A DNA stretch of 45,567 nt from Candidatus Rokuibacteriota bacterium (lineage in GTDB: Bacteria; Methylomirabilota; Methylomirabilia; Rokubacteriales; CSP1-6), in assembly GCA_003220345.1 (NCBI GenBank), contig QHSC01000111.1, forward strand, positions 1 to 45,567. The letters are read 5' to 3'. Shown in pieces: positions 7,107 through 14,690 of the stretch. Position 1 is the first letter of the stretch. Every line of letters begins with the position of its first letter. The notes under the pieces are model-generated. The model saw only the letters and a program-made list of their open reading frames with translations. It was not told the DNA's origin and did no database searches. A program made the position numbers and the translations under genes.

Positions 7107-8741
7107 ATGAAGGCCTCCGATCTCATCGTGCAGTGTCTCGAGAACGAGGGTGTGCGCTACGTCTTCGGACTGCCCGGCGAGGAGATTCTGGACATCCTGG
7201 ACTCGCTCGCCGACTCTCGGGTCACCTTCATTCCCACGCGCCACGAGCAGGGCGCTGCCTTCATGGCCGACGCCTACGGTCGGCTGACCGGCACGGCGGG
7301 GGTGTGTCTCTCGACGCTCGGGCCCGGAGCGACCAACCTCGCCACGGGTATCGCCGACGCCAACCTCGACCGCGCGCCCCTCGTGGCCATCACGGGTCAG
7401 GCCGCCCGCGATCGCATCCACAAGGAGTCCCACCAGCACGTCGACATCATCGAGCACCTGCGCCCGTTGACGAAGTGGAACACGCGCCTGGAAACGGCGA
7501 CCGTGATTCCCGAGGTGATCCGCAAGGCTTTCAAGCTCGCGGAGTCCGAGAAGCCGGGCGCCTGCCACGTCGAGGTGCCAGAGGACGTGGCGGGAGAAGC
7601 CGTCGAGGGGACACCGCTGTCCACCGAGCGGGCGAGGCGGCCGTCGCCGGACCGCCCGGCCCTCCAGGCCGCCGTCCGCCTCATCGAGGAAGCCTCACAT
7701 CCACTCATCTTCGCCGGGAACGGAGTCATCAGGGGGCACGCCTCCAGGGAGCTTCGCGAGCTCGCGCGGACTCACGGCATCCCCGTCGTGCACACCTTCA
7801 TGGCCAAGGGCTCGATGCCCTCCGACGACGATCTCTGCTTGCTGTCGGCCGGGCTCCAGGCCCGCGACTATGTCTCGTGCGGGTTCGACAAGGCGGATCT
7901 CATCATCGCCGTCGGCTATGATCCCGTCGAGTACGCCCCGAAGTTCTGGAACCCCGACCGGAAGAAGCCCATCATTCACATCGACTTCACGCCAGCCGAG
8001 GTGGACAGCTTCTACCAACCCGTGGTCGAGGTGGTGGCCGACGTGCGGGAGGCGCTCGAGCTGCTGAACGACATGGTGAGGGGTGAGAAGGATCCGTCGC
8101 CCTACCTCGAGCTCCGCCGGCTCATCCTCGAAGACCTCGAGGAAGGAGCGGATGATCAGACCTTTCCCCTCAAGCCGCAGCACATCCTGCGAGAGCTCCG
8201 GACCCGCATGGGGCGCGAGGACATCCTCATCTCGGACGTCGGTACCCACAAGCTCTGGATCGCTCGGACCTTCCCGGCCTATGAGCCCAACACCGTGCTG
8301 ATCTCCAACGGCCTGGCCGCCATGGGCTTTGCTCTGCCCGCTGCCATTGCGGCCAAGCTCGTGCACCCGGAGCGGAAGGTGGTGGCGGTGAGCGGCGACG
8401 GCGGCTTCCTCATGAATTCCCAGGAGCTCGAGACAGCGCGCCGTCTGGGGCTGGCGGTCGTGAACGTGATCTTCCGCGACGGCGGATACAACCTGATCCA
8501 GTGGAAGCAGCAGACGCGTCTGGGGCGCGAGACGGGGGTGACCTTCGGCAATCCCGACTTCGTCGCACTGGCGGAAGCGTTTGGCGCGAAGGGCTATCCG
8601 GTGGAGTCCCCGCGCGAGCTCGGCCCCGCCCTGACCCAGGCGCTCGCGGAGCCCGGCCCCTCCATCGTCGATGTCCCCGTCGACTACGGGGAGAACGCGA
8701 AGCTGACGGAGCGGCTCGGGCACCTCGTGTGCCCGATCTAG
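7107..8741 (+). CDS. Thiamine-diphosphate-dependent enzyme, acetolactate synthase large-subunit type
   Basis: A 544-residue protein with the three domains of the family. The N-terminal PYR domain has VFGLPGEEI and the TPP-activating Glu47 (TRHEQGAAFMADAYGR). A central domain follows, and the C-terminal PP domain has the Mg/TPP motif starting GDGG at 430 and ending in RDGGYN. Acetolactate synthases join two pyruvates; relatives include AlsS, sulfoacetaldehyde acetyltransferase and 2-oxo acid decarboxylases. No small regulatory subunit (IlvN) is adjacent, so a catabolic rather than biosynthetic role is more likely. It is co-transcribed with the semialdehyde dehydrogenase (10-bp gap), which would oxidise an aldehyde product if this enzyme acts as a decarboxylase. 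The ATG at 7107 is the first plausible start after the preceding stop. Confidence 0.8.
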   Translation: MKASDLIVQCLENEGVRYVFGLPGEEILDILDSLADSRVTFIPTRHEQGAAFMADAYGRLTGTAGVCLSTLGPGATNLATGIADANLDRAPLVAITGQAARDRIHKESHQHVDIIEHLRPLTKWNTRLETATVIPEVIRKAFKLAESEKPGACHVEVPEDVAGEAVEGTPLSTERARRPSPDRPALQAAVRLIEEASHPLIFAGNGVIRGHASRELRELARTHGIPVVHTFMAKGSMPSDDDLCLLSAGLQARDYVSCGFDKADLIIAVGYDPVEYAPKFWNPDRKKPIIHIDFTPAEVDSFYQPVVEVVADVREALELLNDMVRGEKDPSPYLELRRLILEDLEEGADDQTFPLKPQHILRELRTRMGREDILISDVGTHKLWIARTFPAYEPNTVLISNGLAAMGFALPAAIAAKLVHPERKVVAVSGDGGFLMNSQELETARRLGLAVVNVIFRDGGYNLIQWKQQTRLGRETGVTFGNPDFVALAEAFGAKGYPVESPRELGPALTQALAEPGPSIVDVPVDYGENAKLTERLGHLVCPI

Positions 8742-8760
8742 AAGCCCGGGACGCCATCCC

Positions 8761-9096
8761 ATGGCGCAACTCATGAACGCGGAGGCTTACATGACGCTGG
8801 CGGGCGCCCTGGACGAGCTTGCGCGGCGCGGATTCACCGCGCGCTTCCAGGTCTTCGACGGCGGGCTTCGCGCGGCCGGCGGCGAAGAGACCATGCGGCC
8901 GAAAGACCTGGTGGTCCGTGAGTACTATCGCTTCGAGGGCATCTCGGATCCCGACGACATGGCCATCCTCTACGCCATCGAGAGCACGAGCGGGGTGCGC
9001 GGCACCCTGGCCGACGCCTTCGGGGTGTACTCGGATCCCGCCACGAGCGCGGTCATGCAAGACATCCCCATTCGCGCGAACGGCTCCGGCCCCTAG
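8761..9096 (+). CDS. Conserved small hypothetical protein
   Basis: A 111-residue soluble protein. The layout (helix MTLAGALDELARRGFTARF, then KDLVVREYYRFEGISDPDDMAILYAIES, then GTLADAFGVYSDP) matches a widespread small family that databases sometimes mislabel as phosphoribosylpyrophosphate synthetase; it has none of the real PRPP synthetase motifs. No function is known to me. ATG 8761 is used, with internal ATGs at codons 5 and 11 as alternatives; no strong ribosome-binding site decides. It follows the TPP enzyme by 19 bp and its stop overlaps the stop of the convergent regulator by 4 bp. Confidence 0.65.
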   Translation: MAQLMNAEAYMTLAGALDELARRGFTARFQVFDGGLRAAGGEETMRPKDLVVREYYRFEGISDPDDMAILYAIESTSGVRGTLADAFGVYSDPATSAVMQDIPIRANGSGP

Positions 9097-9947
9097 GCTC
9101 GGCTCGCAGACGCTCCCGCCTCGCGGGCGAGACGACGCATCAGCGCCTCGCTCCCCTCGTCGGCCGGGAAGAAGGCTTCCACCCGCAGCTCGTGCAGCGT
9201 GATGTCGTAGGGGACGCCCAGGCTCGTCAGCGTCGAGAAGAACTTCAGGTGGATATCGCCTCGGGCCAGCTCCACGGCGAGAAAGGGCGCGGTGGAGGCG
9301 TCGAGGTCCAGCTTGCGCCAGTGGTGCGGGACGTCCGGGTAGGAGAGCAGCTCGTCGAGGAGCCGGCCGATCTCGGGATCCCCCCGCAGCAGGTCACGAT
9401 GGAGCCACTGGATGAGCGCGGCTGCCGTCGCCTCCCAGTTCACGATGTACGGGCGGACTCCAAGCGGATGATAGAAGAGCCGCATGGCATTCGCGGGACC
9501 CAGAGTCGTCGCCTGCGCGGGATCGAGGAACAGAGCCATGACCCTTTGCATGCCTTCGTTGCTCATCAGGACATTCCAGTGACCGTCGACCACGAGAGCG
9601 GGGAAGGGCTCCTGCTGGCGGAGCATGAAATCGAGGGCGCGGCGCACCTGGCTCATCTCGGGCGAGGCGAGCCCTCGCTCGAGATACACGGGCGCATAGC
9701 CCGCGGCGAGGAGCAGCTCGTTGCGGCCGCGCGGCGGCACCTCGAGCACGCGGGCGAGAAGGAGGACCATTTCCCGGCTCGGCTTCGCCCGCCCGGTCTC
9801 GATGAAGCTCAGGTGGCGCGAGGAGACCTCGGCCTCCACGGCCAAGGTGAGCTGGCTCATCCGACGGCGCTCGCGCCACTGGCGGAGGAGGGGCCCCAGC
9901 GCGCTCTCCGAGGCCGTCTTGCGCTTCGTGCCCGCCGCCCGCGCCAT
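9093..9947 (-). CDS. XRE-family transcriptional regulator with MmyB-like ligand domain
   Basis: A 284-residue regulator. The N-terminal helix-turn-helix is at residues 19-70 (LRQWRERRRMSQLTLAVEAEVSSRH..., then FIETGRAKPSREMV). The remaining 200 residues match the MmyB-like ligand-binding domain, with phrases such as FPALVVDGHWNVLMSNEG, HPLGVRPYIVNWE and DITLHELRVEAFFPADE. Members of this group are usually encoded divergently from the oxidoreductase or detoxification genes they control, and the domain resembles PAS folds that bind fatty-acid-like molecules. Here the divergent gene is a PaaI-type thioesterase, which fits an acyl ligand. A perfect inverted repeat at 9982-9998 lies between them and is a likely operator. 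The -10-like box at 9954-9959 suggests a leaderless transcript. Confidence 0.85.
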   Translation of the reverse strand: MARAAGTKRKTASESALGPLLRQWRERRRMSQLTLAVEAEVSSRHLSFIETGRAKPSREMVLLLARVLEVPPRGRNELLLAAGYAPVYLERGLASPEMSQVRRALDFMLRQQEPFPALVVDGHWNVLMSNEGMQRVMALFLDPAQATTLGPANAMRLFYHPLGVRPYIVNWEATAAALIQWLHRDLLRGDPEIGRLLDELLSYPDVPHHWRKLDLDASTAPFLAVELARGDIHLKFFSTLTSLGVPYDITLHELRVEAFFPADEGSEALMRRLAREAGASASRA

Positions 9948-9953
9948 GCCGGG

Positions 9954-9959
9954 AGTCTA
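9954..9959 (-). promoter_or_regulatory. -10-like hexamer TAGACT of the XRE regulator
   Basis: On the minus strand TAGACT is followed by six bases and the ATG at 9947. The operator-like repeat at 9982-9998 would overlap the -35 position, consistent with autorepression. Confidence 0.4.
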
Positions 9960-9981
9960 CACCGCTCGCCGGTGCTGGGAC

Positions 9982-9998
9982 ATTACCTCGAAGGTAAT
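9982..9998. promoter_or_regulatory. Inverted repeat ATTACCT-N3-AGGTAAT, likely XRE operator
   Basis: A perfect 7-3-7 palindrome located 35 bp upstream of the regulator start and 60 bp upstream of the divergent thioesterase start. It is conspicuously AT-rich for this region. Position and symmetry fit a dimeric helix-turn-helix regulator controlling both genes; binding itself is inferred. Confidence 0.55.
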
Positions 9999-10057
9999 TG
10001 AACTCGGTGGGAGACCGTTCCATCATGTCCCGCGATCAACGAAAGGAAGGTGCCCTG

Positions 10058-10459
10058 ATGCCGATGGACGCCGCCGCCGTCTCCGACCTCTTCAGAGGAA
10101 CCCTCGCCGAGCTGTTGGGTATCCGTTTCGTCGAAGCGACCCCGGACCGGGTGGTCGCCGAGCTCGACTACAGAGACGAGCTGACCACCGTGGGGGGGAG
10201 CCTCCACGGTGGCACCCTCATGGCCTTCGCCGACACGATCGGCGCGGTGGCCACCGTGCTCAACCTGCCGGAGGGCGCCAGCACCACCACTCTCGAGTCC
10301 AAGACCAACTTCTTCGCGGCGGGGCGCTCCGGAACGGTGCGGGCGGAGACGACGCCACTTCACCGCGGCAAGCGGACCATGGCGTGGCAGACGCGCGTCA
10401 CGAACGACGCCGGGCGCCTCCTCTCGCTGACGATTCAGACCCAGATGGTCCTGACATGA
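10058..10459 (+). CDS. PaaI-family hotdog thioesterase
   Basis: A 133-residue single hotdog domain. The conserved loop and helix GGSLHGGTLMAFADTIGAVAT (about residues 47-67) provide the HGG turn and the acidic residue (Asp) of the active site, followed by strands TTTLESKTNFFAAGRSG and RTMAWQTRVTN. The expected role is hydrolysis of acyl-CoA or aryl-CoA thioesters, either salvage of CoA or removal of inhibitory thioesters. ATG 10058 is preferred to an in-frame ATG at 10025 because AAGGAAGG sits just before it. Its stop codon overlaps the start of the next gene (ATGA), so the two are translationally coupled. It lies divergent from the MmyB-type regulator that probably controls it. Confidence 0.85.
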   Translation: MPMDAAAVSDLFRGTLAELLGIRFVEATPDRVVAELDYRDELTTVGGSLHGGTLMAFADTIGAVATVLNLPEGASTTTLESKTNFFAAGRSGTVRAETTPLHRGKRTMAWQTRVTNDAGRLLSLTIQTQMVLT

Positions 10460-11424
10460 AGGTTGGCTTCGCCGGGCCCTTCTCTGTCCGGCTCGCGGAT
10501 CGGGTGCGGCGTCACCTGAACGTGGAGTGCGAGATGATCCTGGCCGACGAGTCCGGCGTGGTCGGCCTGCTCCCGGAGGTCGACGTCCTGGTCACGCTCG
10601 GCTTCACGCGCGAGATGGGCGCGGCGGCCGCGCGACTCAAGCTCGTGCAGGTGCCGGGTGCGGGGCTGGACCGGATCGATCGCTCCGCGCTCCCCGCGGG
10701 CACCGCGCTGGCCAACGCCTACAACCACGAGGTCGGCATCGCCGAGTACGTGATGGGCGCCATGCTCGCCTTGAGCCGAGACCTCTGTCGGCTCGATGCG
10801 GCCCTGCGGCGGGGACGCTGGGAGAGCCCGTGGGTGCCGGGAGCCGAGCCGCCCCCGACATGGCCCGAGCTGACGGGCAAGACGCTGGGAATCCTGGGCT
10901 ATGGCCGCATCGGCCAGGAGCTCGCTCGGCGGGCGCGCGCCTTCGACATGACGATATGGGCGATGCGCCAGAGGGTGACGCGAGAGGACGCGCCCGGCCT
11001 CGCTTTTCTGGGGGGACCGGAGGCGCTGGACGAGATCCTGAAGCGCGCGGACTACCTCGCCATCACGCTGCCGCTGACCGAGGCCACCCGCGGTCTTCTC
11101 GGCGCGCGGGAGCTCGGGCTGATGAAGCCCACGGCCGTGCTCGTGAACGTGGCGCGGGCGCTCATCGTGGACGAAGACGCGCTCTATCGGGCGCTCCGCC
11201 AGGGGACCATCGCGGGGGCCGCGCTCGACGTGTGGTATCGATATCCAACGAACGGAGAGCCGGCGTTTCCCTCCCGCCACCCGTTCCACGAGCTGCCCAG
11301 CGTGCTCGCGACACCGCATGTGTCGGGGTGGACGGAAGGCACCATGGAGGGCCGCGCCCGGCTTGTCGCGGAGAATATCGGCCGCGTGGCGCGAGGGGAG
11401 CCGGTGGCCAATATGGTTCCGTAG
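10456..11424 (+). CDS. D-isomer-specific 2-hydroxyacid dehydrogenase family protein
   Basis: A 322-residue NAD(P)-dependent oxidoreductase. The Rossmann motif GYGRIG is at 148-153 (LGILGYGRIGQELARRA), the substrate-binding Arg234 lies in NVARALIVDEDAL, and His288 in ATPHVSGWTEG. At the position where most family members have the catalytic Glu paired to this His (the E in DVFxxEP), this protein has Tyr263 in LDVWYRYPTNGEP. Such variation occurs in some subgroups, so activity may be retained with altered chemistry or specificity. The N-terminal region is short, as in phosphonate or glyoxylate dehydrogenase-like groups. It overlaps the thioesterase stop by 4 bp. The reaction would be reversible oxidation of a 2-hydroxy acid to a 2-oxo acid; substrate unknown. 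Confidence 0.85.
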   Translation: MKVGFAGPFSVRLADRVRRHLNVECEMILADESGVVGLLPEVDVLVTLGFTREMGAAAARLKLVQVPGAGLDRIDRSALPAGTALANAYNHEVGIAEYVMGAMLALSRDLCRLDAALRRGRWESPWVPGAEPPPTWPELTGKTLGILGYGRIGQELARRARAFDMTIWAMRQRVTREDAPGLAFLGGPEALDEILKRADYLAITLPLTEATRGLLGARELGLMKPTAVLVNVARALIVDEDALYRALRQGTIAGAALDVWYRYPTNGEPAFPSRHPFHELPSVLATPHVSGWTEGTMEGRARLVAENIGRVARGEPVANMVP

Positions 11425-11453
11425 GCCGCGCCACCGGGTAGGTCTTGCCGATG

Positions 11454-11470
11454 ACGGAAAATCTTTCCGT
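11454..11470. promoter_or_regulatory. Inverted repeat ACGGAAA-N3-TTTCCGT, possible activator site
   Basis: A perfect 7-3-7 palindrome 84 bp upstream of the -24 element at 11554. Sigma-54 activators typically bind 80-150 bp upstream of their promoter, so this is a good candidate upstream activating sequence. Two TATTCCG direct repeats also lie between it and the promoter (near 11515-11529). Confidence 0.45.
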
Positions 11471-11553
11471 GACCGAGAGGCCTGCCATTTTCGAGACGCC
11501 GTGTAACTGCGGGTATTCCGGATATTCCGCGGGCCGCCATCGCGTGAGCTCGC

Positions 11554-11568
11554 TGGCACATGGGTTGC
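11554..11568 (+). promoter_or_regulatory. Sigma-54 promoter (TGGCAC-N5-TTGC, perfect)
   Basis: TGGCAC at 11554-11559, five bases, TTGC at 11565-11568. Both conserved elements match the RpoN consensus exactly. The predicted transcription start is about 11579, giving a leader of about 34 bases with GAGGAGG before the ATG at 11613. Confidence 0.75.
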
Positions 11569-11612
11569 CTTTCTTCTTGGAAGGCGTGTCGTTCACGCCG
11601 AGGAGGAAAATC

Positions 11613-12149
11613 ATGAGCCAAGTGCTTCGCGCTGGATGGCTGTGCTTCCTGGGTGTGCTCTTCGCCGTCGGCTGCACGGTGGCTCCGCGGCCGGGCTCAC
11701 CGATTCCGCCCGCCGCCGAGGTCCTTCCCGCGGACGCGCGCGCGCTCGCCTATGGCCAGACGGTCGACCAGGTGCTGCAGAACGCGCAGATGGGAGACAA
11801 GATTCGCGCGCTCTTCGGGCCTGACTGGATGCCTGCCGCCCAGGGCGGCGGTCAGCTCATCATGGGCGCCGCCCCTTACTTCGAGCGGGGCGGCCCGTTG
11901 CGGATGGTTCGCATCGGTGGCGAGGACTACATCGCCGTGACCGGGTGCGTGCCGCGCGACTGCGACACGCAGCGAGTGCTCCTTCTCATCCGCGCGGACG
12001 GGTCACAGCTTCTCGCGCGCCTCGACGAAGGCGGCTTCTCGCACTACTACGGATACGGGAGCGAGGCCCTGACCAGGAACACCGCGCCGCTCGTGGTCGA
12101 CAGCGGGCTGCGGGCTTTGAAGCGCACGGGCAATCCGTACCCCGCCTGA
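11613..12149 (+). CDS. Lipoprotein resembling Ivy-type lysozyme inhibitor
   Basis: A 178-residue protein with a lipoprotein signal: hydrophobic residues 9-19 and lipobox FAVGC, lipidated Cys21. After a Pro-rich linker, the domain at about 48-170 has helix VDQVLQNAQMGDKIRALFG, strand MVRIGGEDYIAVTGC, the loop CVPRDC at 112-117, and strand QRVLLLIRADGSQLLARL. Ivy proteins inhibit c-type lysozyme by inserting a loop with the motif CKPHDC, closed by a disulfide; CVPRDC keeps both cysteines, the Pro and the Asp but changes the His that plugs the active site to Arg. I therefore call it Ivy-like with moderate confidence and leave the inhibitory activity open. The strong ribosome-binding site fixes the start. 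A perfect sigma-54 promoter lies 45 bp upstream. Confidence 0.6.
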   Translation: MSQVLRAGWLCFLGVLFAVGCTVAPRPGSPIPPAAEVLPADARALAYGQTVDQVLQNAQMGDKIRALFGPDWMPAAQGGGQLIMGAAPYFERGGPLRMVRIGGEDYIAVTGCVPRDCDTQRVLLLIRADGSQLLARLDEGGFSHYYGYGSEALTRNTAPLVVDSGLRALKRTGNPYPA

Positions 12150-12168
12150 GAGCGGCGCTGCTCACGCG

Positions 12169-12552
12169 CTACGGCGACTGGCGCGATGCCAGGTAGGCGC
12201 GCCAGCCGCCGTGCTGCGTGATCTCGCGCTGTCCCTCGCAGAGCGTCGGCTCCCCGAGCACCCCCAGAACTTCCTCGCCGTCGGCGAGCGTGACCTTGCC
12301 GATGCAGAGACCCGGCGGCTCCCGCAGCAGGATCTGCGCGAGGCCCTCGGGAGGAACCGCCCAGACCTCGAGGGCGATCGAAGCGCCTCCCGAGAGAACG
12401 CGGATCATGGCGGGATGGCGGTCATTGACTGACCACAGCCGGTAGACAGGGGCCGTCGTGGCGTCGCGAAGAAAGGTCGCCTGCGCCTCGAGCATGTTGG
12501 CGTTGAGCTCGAGGCCCCGCATGAGGGTGCCGTTGACCGCGAGCTTCACCAC
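12169..12552 (-). CDS. Stand-alone allophanate-hydrolase C-terminal domain protein
   Basis: A 127-residue protein matching the C-terminal domain of allophanate hydrolase (AtzF/DUR1,2), which has a gamma-glutamylcyclotransferase-like fold. Signature phrases are VNGTLMRGLELNANMLEAQATFL, TAPVYRLWSVND, ASIALEVWAVPPEG, IGKVTLADGEEVLGVL and ITQHGGWRAYLAS. In allophanate hydrolase this domain converts N-carboxycarbamate after the amidase domain cuts allophanate; no amidase-signature gene is present here. It starts at GTG 12552, 39 bp after the aldehyde ferredoxin oxidoreductase stop, so the two form an operon. The partner suggests a role in metabolism of a small carboxylate or amide linked to that oxidoreductase; this is inference. 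Confidence 0.75.
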   Translation of the reverse strand: MVKLAVNGTLMRGLELNANMLEAQATFLRDATTAPVYRLWSVNDRHPAMIRVLSGGASIALEVWAVPPEGLAQILLREPPGLCIGKVTLADGEEVLGVLGEPTLCEGQREITQHGGWRAYLASRQSP

Positions 12553-12591
12553 CGCTGCTCCGACCCTGGACGAGGGCGCGCGACCGGCTGC

Positions 12592-14472
12592 CTACCGTCC
12601 CGCTGCCGCTCCCTCGACGCCGAGCTCCGCGAGCTTCGAGTCGGTCGGCCGGCCGGTGTTGGGGTCCCAGCCCGCCATCTCGTAATACGTGCGCCGGGCG
12701 GCAAAGAACTGGTCGGGGTCGATGAACTGGCCCTTGAGCGCGCCGTTGCCGATGCCTTCGTGTAGGCGCTGGGGCAGGACGTCGTCCTCGGGAGTGAAGC
12801 CCTCGCGGCAGTTGAACTCGCGAGCCAGCGTGTTGTTGCGCTCGCCGACCTTCATGACCTCGTAGATGCTCATGTTCCAGCCGGTGACGGCGTTGATGTA
12901 GTCGACCATGGGCTGGAGCTCGAGGCCATTGAGGGGCGCGCCCACGAAGTCGCACATGCCCACCGAGTTGTAGGCGCTCCACACCTTCTGCGTCTCGAAG
13001 AACGCGCGCACCTTCTTGGAGTCGAGCACGAGCGGGTCGAGCGGCTCGATGAGGCCGAGGACGCCGAGGGGATGTCCCTGCGGGTGGAAGCCGGCGTAGA
13101 GGGGATCGTGGGGCGCTTCCATGTGGTCGGCGCCCGTGGGAGACAGGGCATACGCGAGGGACAGGCCCTTCTTGCCCCGCGGGTCGTGCATGGGCAGCTC
13201 CTGGCCCTTGACGTGAAGGGCGAAGCGCTCCGCGCCCTTGCCCAGCTTGGCGGCGCCGCGCTTGACGCCCTCGCCGAGGAGCTCGCCGATACCCTCGCGC
13301 TTGCCGATCATGTGGGTGAGCTGGATGACCGCGTCCGCGTTGCCCCAGGTCAGCTCGAGGCCGCCCGTCATCTCCTTCGTGATGATGCCGTGCTCGTAGC
13401 ATTCCATGGCGAAGGCGATGGCCGCCCCCGTCGAGATCGAGTCGAGCACGTACTGCGCGTAAAGCTGGTTGATGAGAGCGAGCGCCTTGAGATCACCCAC
13501 GCCGCACAGCGATCCCGACGCCGCGAGCGTCTCGTACTCGGGGCCGCCGTACTTCGGGGTCACCCCCAGCTCCTTGACCTCGACCTCGCGCTTGCAGGCC
13601 ACCGCGCACGCGTAGCAGGTCCCGCGATTGACGAGGATGGTGTCGCGCATGGTCTGGCCGCTGATGGCCTTGGCGTGCTCGAAGGAGCCGTCCCGGAAAT
13701 TGCGGGTGGGCAGGATGCCGGAGGCTTCGAGGGCCAGGACTCCGCCCGACGATCCGACCTGGTGGAAGCGGTCGGTGGCGCGGTCATAGTGCTCCTTGAA
13801 CCACACGAGCTGGCTCTTGGCCTTCTCCTTGTCGCCCGCCACGGGAGGCTTGGAGCCGCGGACCACCACGGCCTTGAGATTCTTGGCGCCCATGACGGCG
13901 CCGAGCCCGCTCCGGCCGTGGAAATGCTTGAGCTGGTTCACGATGGCCGCGAAGCGGACGCCGCGCTCGCCGGAGACGCCCGTCTGCAGGACGCGGACGC
14001 GCTTGTCGCCCAGCTCCTGCTCGATGCCGTCCTGGACCTCACCCGAGAGCTGCCCCCAGTAGCGGCTGGCGTCGCGAAACTCGACCTTGTCGTCCTTGAT
14101 CCACAGATAGACGGGCGAGGCCGCCTTGCCGCGGATCACGAGGCCGTCCCAGCCGGCCGCGCGGAGCTCCGGCCCCCACCAGCCGCCCGCCTCGGACTCG
14201 CCATAGCCACCCGTCAGGGGAGACTTGGCGGCCGCCGTGTAGCGATTGGTGCCCGACAGCGAGAGGCCGTTGATGACGCTGGTGGCGAGGACCAGCACGT
14301 TGTCGGGCCCGAGGGGGTCGACGCCGGGGGGCATGTCGCGCAGCAGGAGATAGGAGGCGAGCGCTCCGCCTCCCAGGAACTTCCGCATCACGGCCTCGGG
14401 CAGCTCTTCGGTGCGGGTCTGGCGAGTCGTCAGATCGATGTGGAGAAGCTTGCCGGTGACCCCCGATGCCAT
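12592..14472 (-). CDS. aor: Aldehyde ferredoxin oxidoreductase (tungsten-pterin family)
   Basis: A 626-residue protein covering the full family length. The N-terminal domain has the pterin-binding region GTNRYTAAAKSPLTGGYGES (74-93). The [4Fe-4S] ligands are the family pattern C286-x2-C289-x3-C293 plus a distal C507 (NSVGMCDFVG). The GRSGLGAVMGAKNLKAV stretch (187-203) is another hallmark. AOR family enzymes use a tungsten bis-pterin to oxidise aldehydes to carboxylic acids with ferredoxin, or the reverse; subfamilies act on formaldehyde, glyceraldehyde-3-phosphate or benzoyl-CoA (BamB). Which subfamily this is cannot be decided by eye. GAGGAGG precedes the ATG at 14472. No dedicated ferredoxin gene is adjacent. 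It heads an operon with the allophanate-hydrolase-like protein. Confidence 0.92.
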   Translation of the reverse strand: MASGVTGKLLHIDLTTRQTRTEELPEAVMRKFLGGGALASYLLLRDMPPGVDPLGPDNVLVLATSVINGLSLSGTNRYTAAAKSPLTGGYGESEAGGWWGPELRAAGWDGLVIRGKAASPVYLWIKDDKVEFRDASRYWGQLSGEVQDGIEQELGDKRVRVLQTGVSGERGVRFAAIVNQLKHFHGRSGLGAVMGAKNLKAVVVRGSKPPVAGDKEKAKSQLVWFKEHYDRATDRFHQVGSSGGVLALEASGILPTRNFRDGSFEHAKAISGQTMRDTILVNRGTCYACAVACKREVEVKELGVTPKYGGPEYETLAASGSLCGVGDLKALALINQLYAQYVLDSISTGAAIAFAMECYEHGIITKEMTGGLELTWGNADAVIQLTHMIGKREGIGELLGEGVKRGAAKLGKGAERFALHVKGQELPMHDPRGKKGLSLAYALSPTGADHMEAPHDPLYAGFHPQGHPLGVLGLIEPLDPLVLDSKKVRAFFETQKVWSAYNSVGMCDFVGAPLNGLELQPMVDYINAVTGWNMSIYEVMKVGERNNTLAREFNCREGFTPEDDVLPQRLHEGIGNGALKGQFIDPDQFFAARRTYYEMAGWDPNTGRPTDSKLAELGVEGAAAGR

Positions 14473-14690
14473 AGTGCCTCCTCGTGCTGCGTGGTCGCGA
14501 TGGTAGGCGAGGGTCGCCAAGCGTCATGCCTGCGCGCCGCCCGTTGCTCCGCCGTTGACGATAGCCGCAGGCCGCCGCCGACGCAAGGGCCAGGCCCCGT
14601 GCGTCATCGCCGTGCTTGACAAGGTGTCCTGGGACGCTTCAGTCTCTGGCCGGACACGTGCCCGGCTTCTCAGCGAAAGGAGACCTGCTC

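Noticed and set aside
13072-14619. Open frame of about 515 codons opposite the aldehyde ferredoxin oxidoreductase
   Set aside because: Antisense artefact; the minus strand carries the iron-sulfur and pterin motifs.
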